Assembly: GCA_016296285.1 (NCBI GenBank)
Contig: JAEDJP010000021.1
Location: forward strand, 1-17,514
DNA: 17,514 nt
Direction of reading: 5' to 3'
Source: Bacilli bacterium
GTDB taxonomy: Bacteria > Bacillota_I > Bacilli_A > RFN20 > CAG-826
The translations under genes and the position numbers were made by a program. Below, piece by piece: positions 1 through 6,549 of this stretch; the stretch's first letter is position 1, and each line of letters starts with the position of its first letter. The notes beneath the pieces are model-generated. The model did no database searches and was not told the origin of the DNA. It worked only from the letters and a program-made list of their open reading frames with translations.

Positions 1-507
1 CATGCCGCCGAGACCGTCCTTCCGCTTGCCATTTGCAGCGGGGCCTACTTCATCGTCATGGCGATCACCAACACGATCGTCACCCTGGTGAACTCCGAGC
101 AATTCACCGCGACCATCGTCATCAACGCGATTGAAATCCTTCTCTACGCCGCCGCGTTCGTCATCTGCTACCGCTATTTCGGCCGCGTGAACGAATCGAT
201 TGCCGAGCAGAAGAAGCGCATGACGAACTGGAACATGATGGGCGTCACGGTCAACGGCCTCCGCGAATACACGGACGACCAGGAAATCCGCGATGCCATC
301 ACCGGCCTCTACGAAACCGTCAAATACTCCTCCAGCCGCTCCACCGACGAATCCATCCCCGTCGAAAAGGAATTCGAGGAACAGATCGCCTACATCAAGA
401 CCTCCCTCCGCAATGGCGCGGACAAGGAAGACGTCCTCAAGGCCATCCGCATCGCCCACGGCATCATCAAGACCCGCAACCAGGTTTTGATGGCCGTCCA
501 AAAATAA
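1..507 (+). CDS. Membrane protein of unknown function, 3' part only
   Basis: The reading frame is open from base 1 (His-Ala-Ala-Glu...) to a TAA stop at 505-507, so the gene begins left of the window; the ATG at 58 is internal, because it falls inside the first hydrophobic stretch. The 168 visible residues hold two membrane helices, about residues 3-28 and 37-58, joined by a short polar loop. They are followed by a soluble, charged, mostly helical tail of about 105 residues, rich in Glu and Lys, with a basic patch (EQKKR) just after the second helix that suggests the tail is cytoplasmic. I do not recognise the family. It is the first visible gene of a plus-strand operon; six bases separate it from the zinc-ribbon gene, so the two are probably cotranscribed and may act together at the membrane. 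Confidence 0.8.
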   Translation, partial: HAAETVLPLAICSGAYFIVMAITNTIVTLVNSEQFTATIVINAIEILLYAAAFVICYRYFGRVNESIAEQKKRMTNWNMMGVTVNGLREYTDDQEIRDAITGLYETVKYSSSRSTDESIPVEKEFEEQIAYIKTSLRNGADKEDVLKAIRIAHGIIKTRNQVLMAVQK

Positions 508-513
508 CGACGC

Positions 514-1320
514 ATGGAAGCCGAAAAATATATCTGTCCCGGTTGCGGCGGTTCCTTCAGCGCAAGCGAAATCGACCGCAAAACGAGGACTGGCACTTGC
601 CGTTTCTGCGGCCTCACGGTCCGCTTCGCCAAAAAACACAGCGCGAATTCCCCGAGCGTCCAAGTCGCTTTGGAAGAAGCCGTGCGTCTCTTTCTAGCCG
701 GCAACTTCGATTCCGCGAGAAGCTGCGCCGAGAACGTCCTCACGATGTCTCGGAACAACGCCGCCGCGCTCTTCATCGTCAACTACTACCGGTCCTACGC
801 CGCGGAGGTCAAAGACAGCCGCCTCATGGCCACGTTCTTCCGCGAGGTTTGGGACGAATGCCTCTTCGAGATCGAGGAAGAGGATTTCTGCAAGCAAATG
901 ATCTTGAAATCGATCATGCACTCCGGCGAATACGAGAAAGAAATCCTGAGCAAATTCAACGATTACGATGACGCGTCCGAGATTTCGGATTTCACCGAGA
1001 ATTTCTCCCCGATGCTCATCATGCGTCGGAAAAGCATCGACTGGTTCACCCCCGAGATGGCTGAGATTTACCAAGGCCTCACGGAAAAAACCAACCTGCC
1101 GAAAACATGGTACGCCCTCTACGCCGGCATCACGAAGAACCCGGATTCCCCCTATCCCAACAACCAGTTCTTCCTGAAGACGAAGACTCAGCGTTTCTAC
1201 CACGATTACGTTCTCCGGGTCGGGCAAATCTTCGCCCACATCAAAGACCCCGTTTTGAAACAGAAATACGGAGGTGCATACCTGAAAGCAAAAGCAGATA
1301 TCGAATCCAAGATGAAATAA
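514..1320 (+). CDS. Zinc-ribbon protein with helical-repeat region, function unknown
   Basis: This 268-residue protein opens with a four-cysteine zinc ribbon (C8-x2-C11 and C29-x2-C32, with CPGC and CRFC knuckles) of the kind seen in many Firmicutes adaptor proteins. Residues about 48-90 (LEEAVRLFLAGNFDSARSC) look like a TPR-type helix pair: Ala/Leu-rich, with a Gly-Asn-Phe turn. The rest is helical and charged, with no signal peptide or membrane segment, so it should be cytoplasmic. I chose the ATG at 514 because the first cysteine pair begins seven residues later. No clear Shine-Dalgarno sequence precedes it, so translation may be coupled to the gene ending at 507. The ribbon could bind zinc or a protein or nucleic-acid partner; no enzymatic motif is visible. 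A role in a complex with its membrane-bound neighbours is inference from the operon only. Confidence 0.85.
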   Translation: MEAEKYICPGCGGSFSASEIDRKTRTGTCRFCGLTVRFAKKHSANSPSVQVALEEAVRLFLAGNFDSARSCAENVLTMSRNNAAALFIVNYYRSYAAEVKDSRLMATFFREVWDECLFEIEEEDFCKQMILKSIMHSGEYEKEILSKFNDYDDASEISDFTENFSPMLIMRRKSIDWFTPEMAEIYQGLTEKTNLPKTWYALYAGITKNPDSPYPNNQFFLKTKTQRFYHDYVLRVGQIFAHIKDPVLKQKYGGAYLKAKADIESKMK

Positions 1321-1331
1321 AGGCACAAGGA

Positions 1332-1340
1332 AAAGGAGGT
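1332..1340 (+). promoter_or_regulatory. Strong ribosome binding site for the 614-residue protein
   Basis: AAAGGAGGT lies five bases before the ATG at 1346 and is almost fully complementary to the 16S rRNA 3' end. It contrasts with the absence of a clear site before the gene at 514, so the 614-residue protein may be made in larger amounts than the zinc-ribbon protein. Confidence 0.85.
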
Positions 1341-1345
1341 AAAAC

Positions 1346-3190
1346 ATGTCAGAAACAATTTCCATTGACCTTTCTGGAGTTTATCGCGCAATAGACGTGG
1401 TGAACAGCAACATCGGCATTGTGAACAAGCAAATCCACAATGTCATCGACAACCAGGAAATCATCAACAACAACGTCGAGAGAGTCCGTCAGCAAACGAT
1501 GGCGGAAATCAACAAGATCCGCAACCAGCTGATCGAGATGGACCGCCGCCAGAGGATGGCCGCCGCCTTGCAAAGGGCCCTCACGGAAATCATCCGCGTC
1601 CGCCAGGAACTCGAGGCGAAGTTCGGCAATCACAAGCTCGTCCGCGACAACATGCTCGGCATCCTTCAGGCGACCGATCTCGCCCTCATCACGAAGACCA
1701 CGATTTCCAAGTGCACCGAGGAACTCATGATCTCCGCGCCGAAATACTGGCTCGCGCCTTGCTTGATCGCCCTCGCAGCCTGGATTTCCGACAACAAGAC
1801 CCTCGCGAATCGCGCCATCAAGGAAGCCATCCGCCGCGATGAAGAGAAGACCTGCTTGCTCTTCGCCCTCATCACCCGCCGCGTCAATGCCGGCCGCATC
1901 GCCGATGGCAAGCCCGGCACCAACGTCTGCTTCAAGTGGCTCGAACGTTACTTCTCGCTCCAGAACCCGATGAGGATGCGTTCTTCCATCGTCTCCTACG
2001 TCGACGCCTACACCAACGGCGTCTTCGGCAACGACACCGACAACCTCTGCGGCGAGCACATCGCCCACTGGATGGACATCCTCGTCCAAAAGGATCCGGA
2101 TTTCGCGAAGCACCAAAAGGAATGGTGGGTCAACGTCTTCCGCAACGAGTGCCTTGCCCCGAACACCAAGGAATTCAAGGCTCTCGAAGCCATCGCCAAC
2201 AAGGACCAATATACCGCTATCACGGCCTACGTCTCCAAAATTATCGGTACTTGGGGCACCGACGGCGAAGAAAAGGACGTCATCGCCAAGATCACGACCA
2301 ATTCCTCCAAGGGCATCAAGCCGACGATCCAAGACATCGTCGTCGCCCAACCCAACACCGAGGCCCTCATCAACGCGATCGACGACCAGCTCTTCAAACT
2401 CGTCTCCGAATACGAAGAGGATGAAGTCTCGCTCCGCGAAGAAGAACAATACCTCCAGTTCGTCAAGAAGTACGAAGGTGACGAAGCCCGTGCCAAGAAC
2501 AGCATGCAGATCCTCGCCGACCGCCGCCGCGACGACCCCGTTGACTTCGCCAAGCGTCTCAGTCGCTCCGTCGTCGACCCGAAGGCCGGGACTTCCGCGA
2601 AGAAGACCGCTCTCGTCCTTCTCGCTCCCTACATCTCTGAAGCGTTCAACGAATTCATCGTCGCTTCCAAGGATTCCTATCCTTCCAAGATCGACCTCTC
2701 GATCCAGGAAAAAGGCAACGTTCCTTTCGGCCAATCCTTCCAATGGACCGGCGCGACGGAAGACGGTTCCAACGCCTCCGAGCTCGTCGCCTCGCTCGAA
2801 AAGCAATACGACGAGATGAAGGCTTACACCATCTCCACCATCAAGGACGATGAAGCCAACAAGAAGGTCAAAACCGGCACCATCGTTGCCGCGACCCTCT
2901 TCTGGACCATCATCGGTCTCTTCGTCGGTCTCTCCATCCGCAAGAAGGGCAAAGCGATGCTCAAAAAGAACGCCGATCACCGCGCGCTCCTTGCCAATTA
3001 CTACGACAAGGCCAAGATCGAGAACACCACGCTTCTTAGGAACGCTCTCGCCGCGAAAGGCACCGCCGATGGCCTCGTCAGCGACTTCTTGTCCCGCAAC
3101 GACTCCGAGAAGATCGCGATCAACCCGGGCGAAGAGCCGGTCCTTGAAGAAGTTCCGGCCATCGAAGAACCGGAAGCAAAGGAGGAATAA
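1346..3190 (+). CDS. Large coiled-coil, single-pass membrane protein of unknown function
   Basis: A 614-residue protein that I cannot assign to a named family. Residues about 10-100 are heptad-like, with many Asn, Gln, Ile and Val, and probably form a coiled coil. Residues about 120-300 look like helical repeats: a segment with YWLAPCLIALAAW, then RAIKEAIRRDEEKTCLLFAL, then a region rich in Trp and Phe. The middle is charged. One hydrophobic helix lies at about 511-531 (TIVAATLFWTIIGLFVGLSI), followed by a basic stretch (RKKGKAMLKK), so a C-terminal cytoplasmic tail is possible. The last 25 residues are an acidic Glu/Pro tail. There is no N-terminal signal peptide, so most of the protein may be cytoplasmic and tail-anchored. 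A very good ribosome binding site fixes the start. It sits between the zinc-ribbon gene (25 bases upstream) and the 64-residue acidic gene (2 bases downstream). Confidence 0.85.
   Translation: MSETISIDLSGVYRAIDVVNSNIGIVNKQIHNVIDNQEIINNNVERVRQQTMAEINKIRNQLIEMDRRQRMAAALQRALTEIIRVRQELEAKFGNHKLVRDNMLGILQATDLALITKTTISKCTEELMISAPKYWLAPCLIALAAWISDNKTLANRAIKEAIRRDEEKTCLLFALITRRVNAGRIADGKPGTNVCFKWLERYFSLQNPMRMRSSIVSYVDAYTNGVFGNDTDNLCGEHIAHWMDILVQKDPDFAKHQKEWWVNVFRNECLAPNTKEFKALEAIANKDQYTAITAYVSKIIGTWGTDGEEKDVIAKITTNSSKGIKPTIQDIVVAQPNTEALINAIDDQLFKLVSEYEEDEVSLREEEQYLQFVKKYEGDEARAKNSMQILADRRRDDPVDFAKRLSRSVVDPKAGTSAKKTALVLLAPYISEAFNEFIVASKDSYPSKIDLSIQEKGNVPFGQSFQWTGATEDGSNASELVASLEKQYDEMKAYTISTIKDDEANKKVKTGTIVAATLFWTIIGLFVGLSIRKKGKAMLKKNADHRALLANYYDKAKIENTTLLRNALAAKGTADGLVSDFLSRNDSEKIAINPGEEPVLEEVPAIEEPEAKEE
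3179..3186 (+). promoter_or_regulatory. Ribosome binding site of the small acidic gene, inside the preceding gene
   Basis: AAGGAGGA occupies the last codons of the 614-residue gene and stands six bases before the ATG at 3193. It supports real translation of the 64-residue frame and ties it to the upstream gene. Confidence 0.8.
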
Positions 3191-3192
3191 CC

Positions 3193-3387
3193 ATGGCTGA
3201 AGAAAAAACCTTGAGCGTCGTCGAGGATACCGACCTCGCCGCCGAATTCGGCGACTTGGAAGCCGAAATGCAGAAGCAGTTTGCCGAGGATGCCAAAGCC
3301 CTCGAGGAGAACGTCGAATTCTCCGAGGATCTTGGCGCCTATGCGTCCGGCTTCCCCGATTGGGACCTTCTCCCTCCCGAGAAATAA
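3193..3387 (+). CDS. Small acidic protein with C-terminal WDLLPP motif, unknown function
   Basis: A 64-residue, strongly acidic protein, Glu/Asp-rich throughout, with no Cys, no signal peptide and no membrane helix. The first 45 residues read as one amphipathic helix. The tail turns aromatic and proline-rich and ends in GFPDWDLLPPEK, which looks like a short linear docking motif. The gene is supported by a strong ribosome binding site, a two-base gap to the 614-residue gene, and a good terminator 26 bases after its stop. I do not recognise the family. It could be an accessory or regulatory subunit of whatever complex the upstream proteins form. The phrase P-x-W-D-L-x-P recurs near the C-terminus of the convergent M50-like protein (residues 372-378), which may be chance. 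Confidence 0.8.
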   Translation: MAEEKTLSVVEDTDLAAEFGDLEAEMQKQFAEDAKALEENVEFSEDLGAYASGFPDWDLLPPEK

Positions 3388-3413
3388 GGAGTTCGCTTCT
3401 CCATCAATGCGCG

Positions 3414-3445
3414 AAGGCCGTCAGTAATGACGGCCTTTTCGTTTT
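3414..3445 (+). terminator. Rho-independent terminator of the plus-strand operon
   Basis: A perfect 10-bp stem (AAGGCCGTCA with TGACGGCCTT) closes on the four-base loop GTAA and runs into TTCGTTTT. It lies 26 bases after the stop of the 64-residue gene. Confidence 0.92.
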
Positions 3446-3575
3446 CCGCGCAGAAGCCAAGGGCGGTTCTTGGCGATTCGCGTTGGTCTTGCACTGTTTT
3501 GCGCGGAAAAGAAACGGAAGCGCAAAAGAAGAACCCTTTATCGTCGTGCTTTCGTTTTGCGAGGAATCTCGCATC
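3446..3575. other. Intergenic spacer between two converging operons
   Basis: About 130 bases lie between the two terminators. I see no convincing gene. Two small hairpins can be drawn: GCCAAG with CTTGGC across a seven-base loop (about 3457-3475), and GCGAG with CTCGC around GAAT (3559-3572). Open frames crossing this region lack ribosome binding sites and run antisense into the M50-like gene, so I did not call them. Confidence 0.6.
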
Positions 3576-3609
3576 AAAAAAGCCGCGGATCAACGAGGAT
3601 CTGCGGCTT
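3576..3609 (-). terminator. Rho-independent terminator of the six-gene minus-strand operon
   Basis: Read on the minus strand, a 12-bp stem with one mismatch (AAGCCGCAGATC with GATCCGCGGCTT) closes on the loop CTCGTT and is followed by a run of Ts (3576-3581 on the plus strand is AAAAAA). It starts seven bases after the TAA stop of the M50-like gene. Confidence 0.9.
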
Positions 3610-3615
3610 GCGTCG

Positions 3616-4806
3616 TTATTGCTTGTCTTCGCCTTCTGGCTTATCCGCGCCCTTCTTTTCTTCCCAGGGAAGGGGGTAGAGATCCCAAGAGGGGTGCATC
3701 TTCGCGACGAAGTTCTTGTCGTATTGCAGGAGGGCTTTCTCGCTTTCAAGGAACGAGGATTCGCCCTTGCTCAAGACGGAGAGGACTTTCTCCGCTTTGT
3801 CGATCGCGTAATTGCATTCCGTCTCGCTTTCCTCGACGATGGAGGAGATGAGGAGGTAGCAACGAAGCGTGGCAGGCGTCTCAAGGGAGCTGATGTATTT
3901 CTTTTGCTCGTCCGAGAATTCAGCGTAATAGGCTTTGCCCACCGTCGTTTTGCTCGAGGCAAGGAGAAGGCTCAATTTGAAGCACGCGGCATCGTTCTTG
4001 GAAGCGGCCGAGAGGCCTTTCTCGGCATTAGCGATCTTGTCGAGCAAGGCGCAGGCTTCGTCGAATTCGCCTTTCGAAACATGGTCGTAAATCGCGAAAT
4101 AGTTGAGGTGGGCGGTGAAGTCCGTGATTTGATCGAACGTGCGAATGGCCGGCGCGGGCTCCCCAAGGAAACGGGCTTTCTCGCAGTCGAGATAGTAGTT
4201 GAACGCGACGCGATTCTCGTTTTTCGAAAGGATGAGGAAGAGGTAGCCATCGTTCATCGAGTCGATGTGGAACGGGAAGATGTCATAGAGGAACACCATG
4301 CCCCCGACGGCAAGGACGGTGATCGAGAAGATTTGGAGCCACGCCATTTCGGGGTTCGTCGCGACCCAGCTTCCGGCGAGGGCGTTGAGGACCATCAAGA
4401 CGATGGCTTCGATGGCATAGAAGAAGATCGGCAGGAACGCATAGGCCCCGAGGCTTGATTTTTCGAGGTCTTTCGGAGCGACTTTCGTCTCGCCGGTGAG
4501 TCCGTCGTAGCCATGGAGGCCGAAACGGTATTTGCCGTCTTTCTTTTTCACGCCCAAGGCGAGAATCACGCAAGCAAGCACTTCGTATCCGCCGACTTTC
4601 GCGCCGAGCAAGTGCCCCGCTTCGAGCAAGAAGGCATTGAGCAAGATGCCCGCGACAAGCGACAAGACAACCAGAATGATGAAGTTAATGGGCAGCTTGC
4701 TGCTATATTGCGCCATGATTGGGCGAATGGCGAAAAGGCCCACGCACAAAGCGAGCGCGAACATCAACACGTACACCATGAAGGTGGCAAAATCGTTACG
4801 TTTCAT
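3616..4806 (-). CDS. M50 (site-2 protease)-like membrane protein with damaged zinc motif
   Basis: A 396-residue protein with membrane helices at about 10-30, 40-68, 74-86, 118-142 and 155-177, then a soluble tail of roughly 210 residues. Helix two carries L-E-A-G-H at 61-65, where M50 intramembrane proteases have H-E-x-x-H; the glutamate and second histidine remain, but the first zinc-binding histidine is Leu. Downstream, N-D-G at 185-187 (SMNDGYLFL) resembles the family's second motif, whose aspartate is the third zinc ligand. The pattern HEAGH-GxxxGG followed by NDGY is what I know from Firmicutes M50-like proteins, so I read this as a probable pseudoprotease. The tail looks helical and repeat-like and ends in a charged Glu/Lys stretch. 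It is the last gene of the operon; its ATG overlaps the dehydrogenase stop (ATGA), with GAGGAGGA just upstream. Confidence 0.75.
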   Translation of the reverse strand: MKRNDFATFMVYVLMFALALCVGLFAIRPIMAQYSSKLPINFIILVVLSLVAGILLNAFLLEAGHLLGAKVGGYEVLACVILALGVKKKDGKYRFGLHGYDGLTGETKVAPKDLEKSSLGAYAFLPIFFYAIEAIVLMVLNALAGSWVATNPEMAWLQIFSITVLAVGGMVFLYDIFPFHIDSMNDGYLFLILSKNENRVAFNYYLDCEKARFLGEPAPAIRTFDQITDFTAHLNYFAIYDHVSKGEFDEACALLDKIANAEKGLSAASKNDAACFKLSLLLASSKTTVGKAYYAEFSDEQKKYISSLETPATLRCYLLISSIVEESETECNYAIDKAEKVLSVLSKGESSFLESEKALLQYDKNFVAKMHPSWDLYPLPWEEKKGADKPEGEDKQ

Positions 4807-5993
4807 AAATCCTCCTCAGGAAGCAAACTGCGATAAATCTGCTCAATGTCCTGTTTTTCCAATGGCTGGGGGTAACGACCAACCATACGTGTACCGTTAC
4901 CGCTTGCAATGGAAACCAGTTCCGGGATGTCCTTCGAGGTCAAGCCGACTTCCCCGAACGAGGTCGGCATTCCGATGGAATGAAAGAATTCTTTCATCAA
5001 CCGAATACCCATTATAGCGGTTTCTTCCTCGTTTGCACCCACGAAATCAAACAATGCGGTCGTAAGACGGCTGAATTTCTTGATGTCATGGCGATAGACG
5101 TGCATGGCCCACGCGGGATAAAGAAGGGCAACACCCGCCCCGTGGGTGATTTGAGGGGCATACGCGGACAAAACGTGCTCCAAGGGATGAACCACGAAGA
5201 CTTGGTCCTTCCCGATGGAAGTAAGGCCGTCATGAGAGAGCGAGCTGTTGAGCATCATCTCTCCCATGGCTTTCTCGTCTTTTGGGTCTTCCTTCAGGCG
5301 TTTCGCGGCTTCCATCGTCGAACGGATGACCGCGATGGCAAGGCGGTCCGCCACCTCGTTCTCGTCGCTCGGATTGAAATAACGTTCGAGGCTATGCATC
5401 ATCGTGTCGCTTGCCCCGGAGAAGACATGATAAGCGGGAACGCCCATCATCAATTGAGGATTCTCAATCGCGAAAAGCGGGCGGACGATATCCGCGTTGA
5501 AGCCTTGCTTGATGCGCATGCCATCATCCTGGATGACACAGGAATTGCTCGACTCGCTGCCGGCGGAGGCAATCGTGAGGACGACGCCGACGGGCAACGT
5601 TTTCTTGGGGATCGCGATCTTGCGGTTGAAATCAAAAGGGTCGCCTTCGTAATAGAATCCGACGCCGATCGATTTCGCCGTATCGATGACGGATCCTCCC
5701 CCAACGGCCAAAATCGCATCCACGGGGTCCTTTTTTATTCTGCTTAAGGCTTCTCGAACGAAGCTGATCTCCGGGTTTGGCCTCACGCCCCCGGCTTCCA
5801 AGAACGCGATATTTGCCGCCTGGAGAGAAGCCCGAATCCTGCCGAGGAGTCCCGAACGTTCCGCGGACCCTTGCCCGAAGACAAGCAAAACGCGGGAGAA
5901 TCCGTACTGCCGGAGAATGGCCCCGACCTCGTTTTCCTTCCCGTTTCCGAAAATGATACGGGTCGGGTTATAGAACTCAAATGCGTCTTTCAC
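4803..5993 (-). CDS. Iron-containing alcohol dehydrogenase (butanol dehydrogenase/YqhD-like)
   Basis: A 396-residue group III alcohol dehydrogenase of usual length. It interconverts aldehydes and alcohols with NAD(P)H in the cytoplasm. The dinucleotide-binding part has GGGSVIDTAK at 98-107, and TIASAGSESSN at 140-150 lines the active site. The metal ligands expected for the family are present: D196, H200, H269 and H284 (DTMMH, then HPLEH, then ITHGAG). The opening FEFYNPTRIIFG is characteristic of the YqhD/BdhA/YugJ branch. Substrate and NADH versus NADPH preference cannot be read from sequence. Translation starts at GTG, with GAGG nine bases before it, and the first 17 bases overlap the TetR gene. 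Direct adjacency to a TetR-type regulator suggests the pair responds to an aldehyde, alcohol or related metabolite. Confidence 0.92.
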   Translation of the reverse strand: MKDAFEFYNPTRIIFGNGKENEVGAILRQYGFSRVLLVFGQGSAERSGLLGRIRASLQAANIAFLEAGGVRPNPEISFVREALSRIKKDPVDAILAVGGGSVIDTAKSIGVGFYYEGDPFDFNRKIAIPKKTLPVGVVLTIASAGSESSNSCVIQDDGMRIKQGFNADIVRPLFAIENPQLMMGVPAYHVFSGASDTMMHSLERYFNPSDENEVADRLAIAVIRSTMEAAKRLKEDPKDEKAMGEMMLNSSLSHDGLTSIGKDQVFVVHPLEHVLSAYAPQITHGAGVALLYPAWAMHVYRHDIKKFSRLTTALFDFVGANEEETAIMGIRLMKEFFHSIGMPTSFGEVGLTSKDIPELVSIASGNGTRMVGRYPQPLEKQDIEQIYRSLLPEEDL

Positions 5994-6549
5994 GGGTTGA
6001 AGCCTCTTTTCTCGTCAATTCGAACACGGCGGGCAGCATCGTGGAGACGGCCAAGTCGATGAACGGGGTAATTGTCGCGCGGAAGGACGCCGGGGTGAGT
6101 TGGGGGTCCTTGAAGCAGAACCCGAATTCATCCGAGACAAAATGGGCGAAACGTCGCGAAGCTTTTCGGATGAGCGAGATGTCGTCGTGGAGACTCGCGT
6201 CATGGGTCCAAAGATCAAGGAGAACCGCGGTCAATTTGCCGAAGATGAAATCATCGGTCAAATCGCGGGCTGCGCTGTTGTAGGTGGAGCGCAGGAAGGC
6301 GAAATTCTTGAAAACGTAGGTCGAGAATTTGTTGAGCGCGGCCTTGGTGTCCTTTGGCTTCTTGGACAAGCCGAGGTCTTCCGTGAGGAAAATCGCGGCA
6401 ATCAAATCGTAGATATCCGTGTAATGATAGTAGAACGTCTGCCGGTGAATGTTGCACTTCTTGCAAAGCGCGGTGACGTTGATCGCCTCAAGTTTCTTGG
6501 TCTTCATCATCTCCTTGAGGTTGACCTTTAGTTTTGCTTCGGTCGTCAT
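5977..6549 (-). CDS. TetR/AcrR-family transcriptional regulator (DhaS-like)
   Basis: A 190-residue protein with the TetR helix-turn-helix at about residues 22-46: INVTALCKKCNIHRQTFYYH, with the family's Y-Y-H-Y-x-D/N signature (FYYHYTDIYDLI). The C-terminal ligand domain is helical and resembles that of TetR proteins linked to dihydroxyacetone kinase or stress genes; the ligand is unknown. Its ATG overlaps the psuG stop (ATGA), with GAGGAAA in front, and its own end overlaps the dehydrogenase start. It is therefore transcribed inside the operon and not divergently, which fits autoregulation of the whole six-gene transcript from the promoter region near 12914-13006. I could not identify its operator with certainty; the repeat at 12941-12962 is one candidate. 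Confidence 0.9.
   Translation of the reverse strand: MTTEAKLKVNLKEMMKTKKLEAINVTALCKKCNIHRQTFYYHYTDIYDLIAAIFLTEDLGLSKKPKDTKAALNKFSTYVFKNFAFLRSTYNSAARDLTDDFIFGKLTAVLLDLWTHDASLHDDISLIRKASRRFAHFVSDEFGFCFKDPQLTPASFRATITPFIDLAVSTMLPAVFELTRKEASTRERRI

Noticed and set aside
1349..2980. A 543-codon open frame on the minus strand
   Set aside because: It is antisense to the 614-residue gene and results from GC-rich third positions. Its protein is a biased mix of Asp, Glu, Gly and Val, and it has no ribosome binding site.
1..3387. Phage-defence island
   Set aside because: No nuclease, NTPase, reverse transcriptase, methylase or toxin motif is visible in the four proteins; a defence role would be pure speculation from this window.
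3446..3575. Small RNA or peptide in the convergent spacer
   Set aside because: The hairpins are short, no promoter can be recognised, and no frame has a ribosome binding site.
3427..4458. A 343-codon plus-strand open frame after the first terminator
   Set aside because: It starts inside the terminator hairpin and runs antisense to the M50-like gene, which has membrane helices, a ribosome binding site and an ATGA link to adh.
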